Source: JANOAR01 sp031411235 (lineage in GTDB: Bacteria; Verrucomicrobiota; Verrucomicrobiia; Verrucomicrobiales; Verrucomicrobiaceae). From it: a DNA stretch of 53,106 bases. The notes under the pieces were generated by a model. It did not search any database. It had not been told where the DNA came from and saw only the letters and a program-made list of their open reading frames with translations. Below are positions 38,018-45,090 of this stretch, one piece after another. Numbering within the stretch: position 1 is the stretch's first letter; each line of letters begins with the position of its first letter. Location: positions 1 to 53,106 of the forward strand of contig JANOAR010000088.1 in NCBI GenBank assembly GCA_031411235.1. Direction: 5' to 3'. The position numbers and the translations under genes are program-made.

Positions 38018-38149
38018 AGCGCGGCCCTCCTGTAAATGACGCGGGTTTGTTGCGGTGGCAGTGGGGCCAAGTGGCAGCACACACACGCGGCGCAATGCTT
38101 GATATTCGCGGGGTTTGACGTAGTTTCGTCCCGGTTCTCGATCAAAGAG

Positions 38150-38185
38150 AGGGCGGGTGTTGCCACGGCAGCCCCGCCCTTTTTT
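38150..38185 (+). terminator. Terminator-like hairpin on the plus strand within island 1
   Basis: AGGGCGGG (38150-38157) pairs with CCCGCCCT (38173-38180) followed by six T residues (38180-38185). All neighbouring island genes read leftward, so this structure would end a rightward transcript with no known gene. It may belong to a small RNA or antisense transcript. Confidence 0.55.
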
Positions 38186-38213
38186 ATAGGCGGTAGTTGG
38201 TTCATGGCGGCGA

Positions 38214-38441
38214 TTAAGCGGAGGTGGTTACAGGGCGCGACTTGACCAATGAATCAGCCTCAAACTTGAGGATTTCAGACATAGGGATACGAACATGCTG
38301 CCGACTGAATCGAAGCACGGCAAGTTTGCCGCTATTGACGGCCCTGCGTACGGTTAACTTGTGGCACTCCCAGCGTGCAGCAGCTTGGGCAATCGTGAGT
38401 GTGTGGGGTTCGTGAGGAGGCGCAGGGCGGGTGGTTTTCAT
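38214..38441 (-). CDS. Excisionase-like HTH DNA-binding protein
   Basis: This 75-residue protein has the excisionase/MerR-like winged helix: LTIAQAAARWECHKLTV, then RRAVNSGKLAVLRFSRQ and HVRIPMSEILKFE. Such proteins bend DNA and regulate excision or expression of integrated elements. It lies between the coiled-coil protein gene and the DUF3987 gene on the same strand. The motif W-x-C-H-x-L-T and the following R-Q-x-V-R-I recur in the Cys-rich protein at 47250-47642 of island 2, so the two are probably homologous. Confidence 0.8.
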   Translation of the reverse strand: MKTTRPAPPHEPHTLTIAQAAARWECHKLTVRRAVNSGKLAVLRFSRQHVRIPMSEILKFEADSLVKSRPVTTSA

Positions 38442-38554
38442 CGTATGAGGTGGTTTCTCAGCGACTCAATCCGCTCCGGTGTGGGCATCTCTGTTTCGCT
38501 GAATGTCCCCATGGGTATCAGCGTTCACGATTTGCCTCAAAGTAGCTAAAAGCG

Positions 38555-39610
38555 TTACTTTTTGGTTCGATTTTGAGGTGGGGCCAATCTGCGCCGCCAG
38601 CGCTTTAGCTGTTTTCTCACCATCGCCTTTATCTGTTTCTTTTGTGTGCCAAAGCCCTGCCTCACCTGCGCCCCCGGCCCTCCGCTGTTGGTAGCCATCT
38701 TGCCGCGTGTCCAACTCTCGATCTCTTCGATGCTCGTCTCATGCCATTCGCGCTCTAAGTAAGGCAGTAGCAATTCGAGATACTTCGTTGGGTTAGAGTA
38801 ACGCTCGTAACAATCTCCAAGCTGCTCGACAGAGTAACCCTTGTCGAAAGTGCAGATGCAGTCAGCTACCCAAAGGCTAAGCGTCCTAGCTCCGGTGCCA
38901 GCGCCATAGTCGCTCTTGGTTCTCTTGAGTGACCGCCACGCATTATCGAAGGCAGGGAGATCTTTGATCTCCATCAACCAAGCGGGAGTTGCGGCAGCAT
39001 TCATCCTTTCGTGAAAGTGCCGGGCCATTCGTGCCAGTGCCTCAAGTGCAGCGTCGGCAGCATCGCCCTTCTGCCTCGCGTTAAATCGTGCCAGGGTTAG
39101 AAGATGCTCAACCATCTCTTGAAGGTGCCACGCACTCGGTGCTGAACGAACAAAGTCGTGCATATCACTCCACGGATCCCGTCTTAGCCTACTGCGCTCA
39201 TTTTTGAGTTCGATCTTGAGTCCCTCATTCTCAGCTCGTAGCCGCTCATTCTCGGTTCGCAGTCGAAGGTTGTCGGTTAGGCGATGTAGCCCCCTTACGC
39301 GTTCACCTTTCAGCCGTTCATTCTCGGCCCGCAGTGCGGCCAAAGGAGACAATGGCTTTATTTTTTGCGGGTGCTGTTGGGGGGGCTCGTCGGCTAGAGA
39401 GGGTAATGGTTTTAAATTTTGCGCCTCGGAATCCTTGGAGAGTGAGGCGCTGGCTGGCTCGTCGCCTATCCCCTCCCCCGGTGTCTTCGATGCCTTAGAC
39501 TTTGTGGCTTTCGATGCTGGCAAACTGAGTGCAGGCTTGCCCTTAGCGCTTGGCTTTGGCTTCATCACCTTGGCACGCGATGGCGTTTGTGCGGACGGTT
39601 TCGCCTTCAT
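38555..39610 (-). CDS. Coiled-coil protein of island 1, function unknown
   Basis: This 351-residue protein starts with about 80 residues rich in Lys, Ala, Ser and Pro, like a histone H1 tail. A predicted coiled coil follows (LAALRAENERLKGER, LRLRTENERLRAENEGLK, about residues 90-145), then a helical domain (about 150-310) and a basic C-terminus KKQIKAMVRKQLKRWRRR. I recognise no family. Its start overlaps the integrase stop by 4 nt (ATGA), so it is translationally coupled with the integrase. The basic ends suggest DNA or RNA binding. Confidence 0.7.
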   Translation of the reverse strand: MKAKPSAQTPSRAKVMKPKPSAKGKPALSLPASKATKSKASKTPGEGIGDEPASASLSKDSEAQNLKPLPSLADEPPQQHPQKIKPLSPLAALRAENERLKGERVRGLHRLTDNLRLRTENERLRAENEGLKIELKNERSRLRRDPWSDMHDFVRSAPSAWHLQEMVEHLLTLARFNARQKGDAADAALEALARMARHFHERMNAAATPAWLMEIKDLPAFDNAWRSLKRTKSDYGAGTGARTLSLWVADCICTFDKGYSVEQLGDCYERYSNPTKYLELLLPYLEREWHETSIEEIESWTRGKMATNSGGPGAQVRQGFGTQKKQIKAMVRKQLKRWRRRLAPPQNRTKK

Positions 39611-41013
39611 GCCCGCTTCTTTTGGATCGTGGTTGCCTTTGTCGCCGCTGTCTTTGCGCCAGGGAAGGGAATCACATTCTCAGCGGGGAGCAGCGCGCCT
39701 AGCCCGGTGCTGATTTTCTGCTTCTTGTCGGCGTAGAAGTCGGCAGTCACTCGAATATCTGAGTGTCTTAGCAGGCAGCTTGCAGCGTAGATGCCTGCGG
39801 ACTTCGCTACCAGTGCGCCCGCCTCTTTTCGCATCTCATGCAGCGCCTTTTGTGCCTTCACGCCATGCTTGCGCAACCACGCATAGAGCACGGTGTAAAC
39901 TGGTTCACAGCGATAGCTCACCCGGCTCTTGAACTCGGTAGAATCGCCGCCTTCAATCACGAACTCGCCGCTTGCTGCCGCCTTCCAGCCGCGAAGCAAA
40001 TGGATCAACTCGGGGTCAAGATCAACGTCGCCAGCGGAGTCTTCACTTTTGGGGCGAAAATGCTCGGTGGCCTCGATACCGATCACGCCCGCATCAAGAT
40101 CAACCTGCCGCCACAGCAAGCTATCAATCTCCCGCTTCCTCAACCCCAGGCACAACGCCAGCAGCAGCACCTTAAAGGCTTCCGGCTCCGAGTGCGCAAG
40201 CTCGGTGCTCGCCGCCCGCAGCAGCTTCTCGGCATCAATGCGAGACTGATAGCGGTTCTTGGTCTTCTTGCCAAAAAGCTCGGTAAGGTTCACGTCTGAC
40301 ATGGGCAACGGCTCCGGCAATGACAGCCCGGCTAGATCACGAAGCGCCTTCGCGATCTTCACCCCAAACAGCGACTTGGCATTGCGCACCAGGGAGCGAG
40401 CGGAGTTCAGCGCCCGGCGTTGCACATCGGGGTTTGCGGCCTTGCTCTTGCGGTAGCCTACCTGCCACGCGTTCACCTGTGCGGAGGTCAGCAGCGACAA
40501 CGGCACCTTGTCCACAGCCTCGCGCCATTCTGCCGTGCCACCGTCCTTGTAGGAGAATCGGCTTTTGTTCTTGGCCAGCGTGCCCACGTCGCCCGCCAGT
40601 TTGCGCAGTGCCGACACATAATTTTGCATCGTGGCAGGGTAGAGGGTGCAATGCTTCTCCACGGCAGCGATCCACGCGCCCACGGTTTCAATGTCGGCTT
40701 CCTCTGCGGCCTTGGGTTTAAAGAGAGCCTCAGCCGCTGCCTTGCCCTCATTGAAGAGGACGCTGTAAATGCTCGCCGCCTTCGCCGCTGCCGCTGCCTG
40801 ATTCGACGTGCCCAGCCCAAAGCGCAGACGCTCGCCAGCAAACTGCACCCGGCACGAATAAGCAGCAGACCGCTTTTCTTTAAACAAGCGTCCCGGCTGT
40901 AACCAAAAGCGTTGGTCAGTTTTGGCAAAAGTGGCCGGGCACTTTTCTTGCCCGGCCACTTTTCGGCCACTTGTCTTGTGAACCCCCGTCTTTGCCTGTT
41001 CGTCTGTGCTCAT
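39607..41013 (-). CDS. Tyrosine-family site-specific integrase of island 1
   Basis: This 468-residue recombinase inserts and excises the island at tRNA-Arg. The catalytic residues are visible: Arg in LGLRKREIDSLLW, His/Arg in ALHEMRKEAG, and His with the nucleophilic Tyr in LLRHSDIRVTADFYAD. The N-terminal half (about residues 100-250) is the SAM-like core-binding domain. ATG at 41013 follows GAGAGG; a longer frame reaching 41106 is possible. The gene ends in an overlap with the downstream coiled-coil gene and starts about 100 bp from attR, the usual arrangement. Confidence 0.93.
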   Translation of the reverse strand: MSTDEQAKTGVHKTSGRKVAGQEKCPATFAKTDQRFWLQPGRLFKEKRSAAYSCRVQFAGERLRFGLGTSNQAAAAAKAASIYSVLFNEGKAAAEALFKPKAAEEADIETVGAWIAAVEKHCTLYPATMQNYVSALRKLAGDVGTLAKNKSRFSYKDGGTAEWREAVDKVPLSLLTSAQVNAWQVGYRKSKAANPDVQRRALNSARSLVRNAKSLFGVKIAKALRDLAGLSLPEPLPMSDVNLTELFGKKTKNRYQSRIDAEKLLRAASTELAHSEPEAFKVLLLALCLGLRKREIDSLLWRQVDLDAGVIGIEATEHFRPKSEDSAGDVDLDPELIHLLRGWKAAASGEFVIEGGDSTEFKSRVSYRCEPVYTVLYAWLRKHGVKAQKALHEMRKEAGALVAKSAGIYAASCLLRHSDIRVTADFYADKKQKISTGLGALLPAENVIPFPGAKTAATKATTIQKKRA

Positions 41014-41119
41014 CACTTGTATGCCTCTCCGTTGCTTGTTTGTAGAGCGTTGCAGCGTTTTACCGTGCTCATAGATGAACATAGACGAACACACGAAAAC
41101 ATGCAACTTTTCCGACTAA

Positions 41120-41170
41120 GAATCAGAAGGTTTCAGGTTCGAGTCCTGACGAGTGCGCCAGCTTCAAAGC
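41120..41170 (+). repeat. attR of island 1
   Basis: Exact 51-bp copy of 35344-35394, without the 5' half of the tRNA, so it is not a working tRNA gene. It marks the right end of island 1 and lies 107 bp upstream of the integrase start codon. Confidence 0.95.
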
Positions 41171-41297
41171 TGTATTTGCGCTTCGTCCTAGTGGTGCTGC
41201 AATACTTATTGAGCAGGATGTTGCGCACCCCTTTGCCCCTGCGGTGGGTATACCGCCCACGCATCACGCGGGTGTAGTCTTCGAGGCTCTTTTCCAT
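41171..41297 (-). pseudogene. 5' remnant of an integrase-core transposase
   Basis: A minus-strand reading frame from 41297 gives MEKSLEDYTRVMRGRY followed by GKGVRNILLNKYCSTTRTKR and KYS. This resembles the N-terminus of some DDE transposases, in which an R-Y segment is followed by ILxEyCxxTgxhRKYA. The match stops exactly at the attR edge (41170), so the gene is broken there. The similarity is by eye and short. Confidence 0.4.
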
Positions 41298-41435
41298 CAG
41301 GTGTGGCTCCATTGGCCACGGTGTCCTTTTCAATGAGGCACTGCGTGTGTGTCCGTGTATCTCGATTCCATGCTTGACGCTGTCATTGTGATTTCACATC
41401 CTCGACGACTCTACTCACGCGAGTATGATCGAACC
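41298..41435. other. Short intergenic stretch before the winged-helix gene
   Basis: I see no gene. Together with the broken transposase and attR, it makes up a stretch of about 420 bp without an intact gene between the integrase and the next gene. The promoter of the winged-helix gene should lie here. Confidence 0.5.
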
Positions 41436-42392
41436 ATGAACCTCCGCGAACATCTCCGACTCATCCTGCCGGAAATACTGCCCACCAACCCCGCTGAGGC
41501 GATCAAAGGCACCGAACTGATCCGCCTCATCCGCTACCGGCTGGGGGACGAGTACAGCGATGCCACCCTTCGTTATCATTTCTCGATTCTGTCATACGAT
41601 CCGACTTCACCCATCGCCAAGGTGGATCAAGGTCAGGGCTACTACTTGAGGCTCAAACGTTCCACTGCTTTGCCCTTCTCGGGGCGTGCTGGACTCTTCG
41701 AGCCCACGGATGCAGCGGAGTTCGACATCATGCGACAGCGCTACCTGCGCGTCATCGCCATCTATGAGCGGCTGAGCTTGCTGCGCGGCCAGTTTCCCTT
41801 TGTCCTGAATGGCCATGCTGGCCTGCCACTGCGCATCGAAAGCGATTGGGAAGTGCCCGACATCGTATGTGCCGACTGGGAGGTCGAGACGGGTAATGAT
41901 GAGCAGCCGCGCTTCGACGAAACCATGCTCACGCTGCGCCGCCATCTCGGTGGTCCCGAGGTGGGACTCAGCGGTGTGTTGCTGAAACTGGGCGTCACGC
42001 TCGATAGCTTCCCCGCTGAGTTTTTCCAAGCCCTCAGCGCCACACGCTGGACGACTCAGAGCGAACTCGTTATCGCCGAGAGCATCAGTGACGAAGCCTT
42101 GGGCGAAGCCCTGCGCAGTCTCGGCCATCAGTTCGGTGTCGGCATCACCAGCCTCGGCATCGACCTCGCGCGGCTCGACGACTTGCCTGATGCCAGCGCC
42201 ATCGCTGGCATGAGCGCTGGCGAATTCGAAGCGGTGCAAGCCATGCTACGTATCCAACGTGTGACCACCGCTAGCCAGCGAACCACACTCGACTGGACGA
42301 CGCTCTCCTCGCTGAAAAAGAAGCACATCAGCGTCGGTGAGTTGGTGCGCTGGTTGAGCGAATGCCTGGATCGCAGGCTGCCGCTGAGGTGA
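41436..42392 (+). CDS. Conserved-looking protein with N-terminal winged helix, function unknown
   Basis: This 318-residue protein begins MNLREHLRLILPEILP; residues about 10-70 look like a winged helix (GTELIRLIRYRLGDEYSDATLRYHF, in pieces, then KVDQGQGYYLR). The middle part (PLRIESDWEVPDIVCADWEVE) could be the core of a restriction-endonuclease-like domain because it places D and E-x-E residues on strands, but that is a guess. The rest is helical. ATG at 41436 is preferred over the frame start at 41349. It lies just past island 1, in apparent chromosomal sequence. Confidence 0.65.
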   Translation: MNLREHLRLILPEILPTNPAEAIKGTELIRLIRYRLGDEYSDATLRYHFSILSYDPTSPIAKVDQGQGYYLRLKRSTALPFSGRAGLFEPTDAAEFDIMRQRYLRVIAIYERLSLLRGQFPFVLNGHAGLPLRIESDWEVPDIVCADWEVETGNDEQPRFDETMLTLRRHLGGPEVGLSGVLLKLGVTLDSFPAEFFQALSATRWTTQSELVIAESISDEALGEALRSLGHQFGVGITSLGIDLARLDDLPDASAIAGMSAGEFEAVQAMLRIQRVTTASQRTTLDWTTLSSLKKKHISVGELVRWLSECLDRRLPLR

Positions 42393-42503
42393 CGTGGAAG
42401 GCAATGCCAAGCAGGCACTTATGCGCACTGGGGATCATTCGTTCCCACACTCGGGTTCATTCCGCATTCGTCATTTCTCCTTTGCCATGCTTCATTCCCC
42501 GTC

Positions 42504-44438
42504 ATGCCACCGTCCTCCCTGCATACCCACGGTCACATCCGCGTCGCCGCCGTCAGTCCCGCCCTCCACCTTGGCGATCCTGAAGCGAATGCTCGCGAGA
42601 TAGCCGCCGCCATCCGCGAGGCCAACAGCGCGGGCTGCCATGGGGTCGTCTTTCCCGAACTCTCGCTCACGGGTTACTCCTGCGCTGATCTCTTCATGAA
42701 CAGCGGCTTCCTCCAGCGAGCGTACAGCGCTCTCGACCTTGTTCGCCAAGCCAGCAGCGGCTTCGGCGGACTCGTCATCGTCGGCCTGCCGCTGGCTGTC
42801 GATGATCGCCTCTACAACGTCGCCGCCGTCCTCTGCAGCGGGCAGCTCCTCGGCTATGTGCCCAAAAGCCATCTGCCCAACTCCTGGGAGTTCTATGAGC
42901 GTCGTTGGTTCTCGCCCGCCAGCACCCTCAGTCGCCGCACCGTCACTGAGCTGGGCGAGGAGATACCCATCGGCACGGATCTGCTTTTCGTCTCCGAAAG
43001 CCAGCCGCACTGCCGCATCGCCGTCGAAATATGCGAAGACTTGTGGAGCGTCATCCCACCCAGTAGCCACGCCGCCCTGCAAGGGGCCACAATCCTCGCC
43101 AATCTCTCCGCCAGCAACGAACTCCTTGGCAAAGCCGACTACCGCCGCCAGCTCGTCGCTCAGCAGTCGGGCCGCTGCCTCGCAGGCTACATCTACGCCG
43201 CAGCAGGCCCAGGCGAGTCCACCACCGACGTCGTCTATGGCGGCCATAGCCTCATCGCTGAAAACGGCACACTGCTCGCCGAAGCTGAGCGCTTCGATTT
43301 TTCCACCACGATGACCATCGCCGACATCGACACGCAACGCCTCGCCCACGAGCGCCTGCACAGCACCTCCTTCCGTGATGACAAAGCCTCGCAAGCCCCA
43401 TGGCGACGCATTCCTTTTTGCCTGGTGGACAACGGCACGCTGCCCAGTACGGCTAGTGAATTGCGTCGCCCCCTCAGCCGTCATCCCTTCGTCCCAGCCT
43501 CGCCCGAGGCACGCAGCCACGTGTGCTACGAAATCTTCGCCATCCAAGCCACTGGGCTCGCCCGCAGGCTGCGGCATACAAACTCACAAACCCTCGTCCT
43601 TGGCCTCAGCGGCGGGCTCGACTCCACCCTCGCCCTGCTCGTCGCGCTGGATGCCGTGTATCGCGCAGGCACGGCCTGCCAGGTTCTCGCCGTCACCATG
43701 CCCGGCCTCGGCACCACGGCGCGGACGAAAGACAACGCAAGCCTACTCGCCAAGGCGCTCGACATCGAGCTGCGCACTGTCTCGATCAGTGACGCCGTCA
43801 CCCGCCATCTCGCCGACATCCAGCACCCCCTAGGCCAGCATGATGTCACCTTTGAAAACTCCCAAGCCCGTGAGCGCACGCAAATCCTCATGGATCTCGC
43901 CAATCAGACCAACGGCCTCGTCCTCGGCACTGGTGACCTCAGCGAGTCCGCGCTCGGCTGGTGTACCTTCAACGGCGACCACATGAGCATGTACCACGTC
44001 AACGCAGGCGTGCCCAAAACACTCGTCCGCTACCTCATCGCCTGGTGTGCCGAGCAGCCCGCCTTTAGCGCCGCCGCCAGTGTGCTGCGCGACATCCTCG
44101 ACACGCCCATTTCCCCCGAACTCCTACCCGCCGATGCCAGCGGAAAAATCGCGCAAAAGACCGAAGACAGCATCGGCCCATACGAGCTAAACGACTTCTT
44201 CCTCTACCACCACATCCGCCATGGCAGCTCACGCGAAAAAATCGCCTGGCTCGCCAGCCTTGCCTTCGAGGGCAGCTACACCACCGAGCAGATCGACATC
44301 GCCCTCACCCGCTACCTCACCCGCTTCCGCACGCAGCAGTTCAAGCGCTCCTCCATGCCCGACGGCCCCAAAGTTGGCACCGTAGCCTTATCGCCACGCG
44401 GTGACTGGCGGATGCCCAGCGATGCCGTGGGCATGTGA
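42504..44438 (+). CDS. nadE: Glutamine-dependent NAD(+) synthase
   Basis: This 644-residue enzyme makes NAD+ from nicotinic acid adenine dinucleotide using ammonia from glutamine. The N-terminal nitrilase-type glutaminase shows the Glu of VFPELSLTGYSC, the Lys of YVPKSHLPN and the Cys of AVEICEDLW. The C-terminal synthetase has the PP-loop LGLSGGLDSTLAL (about residue 368) and LGTGDLSESALGW. The two-domain length is normal. It is the last chromosomal gene before tRNA-Ser. Confidence 0.96.
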   Translation: MPPSSLHTHGHIRVAAVSPALHLGDPEANAREIAAAIREANSAGCHGVVFPELSLTGYSCADLFMNSGFLQRAYSALDLVRQASSGFGGLVIVGLPLAVDDRLYNVAAVLCSGQLLGYVPKSHLPNSWEFYERRWFSPASTLSRRTVTELGEEIPIGTDLLFVSESQPHCRIAVEICEDLWSVIPPSSHAALQGATILANLSASNELLGKADYRRQLVAQQSGRCLAGYIYAAAGPGESTTDVVYGGHSLIAENGTLLAEAERFDFSTTMTIADIDTQRLAHERLHSTSFRDDKASQAPWRRIPFCLVDNGTLPSTASELRRPLSRHPFVPASPEARSHVCYEIFAIQATGLARRLRHTNSQTLVLGLSGGLDSTLALLVALDAVYRAGTACQVLAVTMPGLGTTARTKDNASLLAKALDIELRTVSISDAVTRHLADIQHPLGQHDVTFENSQARERTQILMDLANQTNGLVLGTGDLSESALGWCTFNGDHMSMYHVNAGVPKTLVRYLIAWCAEQPAFSAAASVLRDILDTPISPELLPADASGKIAQKTEDSIGPYELNDFFLYHHIRHGSSREKIAWLASLAFEGSYTTEQIDIALTRYLTRFRTQQFKRSSMPDGPKVGTVALSPRGDWRMPSDAVGM

Positions 44439-44518
44439 TTTTCTGCCCAAACACCCCTCTCGATCCCTCCTTGCATTACTCACCAAGCCGCCTAAATACA
44501 GCGCGACGAATCGAGCAC

Positions 44519-44608
44519 GGAAGAGTGGCTGAGTGGTTGAAGGCACCTGACTCGAAATCAGACGTAGTGTAACAACTACCGTGGGTTCGAATCCCACCTC
44601 TTCCGCCA
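44519..44608 (+). tRNA. tRNA-Ser (anticodon CGA)
   Basis: 90 nt with a class II long variable arm (GTAGTG...CAACTAC). The acceptor is GGAAGAG/CTCTTCC with encoded CCA, the anticodon loop is CTCGAAA (anticodon CGA, reading UCG), and the T-arm is TTCGAAT. Its 3' end is the left attachment site of island 2. Confidence 0.97.
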
Positions 44609-44612
44609 GTCG
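44579..44612 (+). repeat. attL of island 2 (3' end of tRNA-Ser)
   Basis: This 34-bp sequence covers the T-arm, acceptor and CCA of tRNA-Ser plus four bases. It recurs exactly at 52183-52216. The unit length of the element is 7604 bp. Confidence 0.95.
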
Positions 44613-45090
44613 CAAAATCAAGGGTTCCAGTGTGTGGGACAGGCAAAGTCTCAACATTGGTCACTACATGGCCAAACAAGTCAGCCAAGAAAGCGGCATT
44701 GGATCGCAGGTGATTATGTCCGGTTTGCTACGGCGGTTGCTGGTTGGGAAGTTGGGGCACGGGATTTCAAAACAAAAGGTTCCCCGTTGGGCAAGTGGTG
44801 GCCCCCTACCCGGTCGATTCCCTCAGCAAGGATTTCCAAGGTGCTGCCTGTGGCGGTTGCTCAAGGCTGGCCGCTGCGGCGGTTTGAGAGGGAGGCACGC
44901 ATCAGCTACGGGGCGGCGGGGGAGACTTTGCGAACTTGATGAAGCGTGTGGAATTATAAGAGGCCGATAAGACGAAGGGGCTCGGTTCCAATCTTATCCC
45001 AGGGTTTTATGATTGCACCCCGAGCCCACACCGCCAACTATCGCGCCATCCTTCGCCCTGGCTAGAGAACCTCTGCCTGCACCACGCGCC
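44613..45090. other. Left arm of island 2: no secure gene
   Basis: The stretch of about 480 bp holds no secure gene. AGTCTCAAC at 44647-44655, followed by a GGTCACT segment, recurs near the right end (52077-52085, 52089-52097) and may be an integrase arm site. A GTG-started frame at 44634-44939 encodes 101 residues ending RRFEREARISYGAAGETLR, which looks protein-like but has no recognisable family. GGGCTCGG and CCGAGCCC arms (44977-44984, 45020-45027) could form a stem upstream of the kinase gene. Confidence 0.45.
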
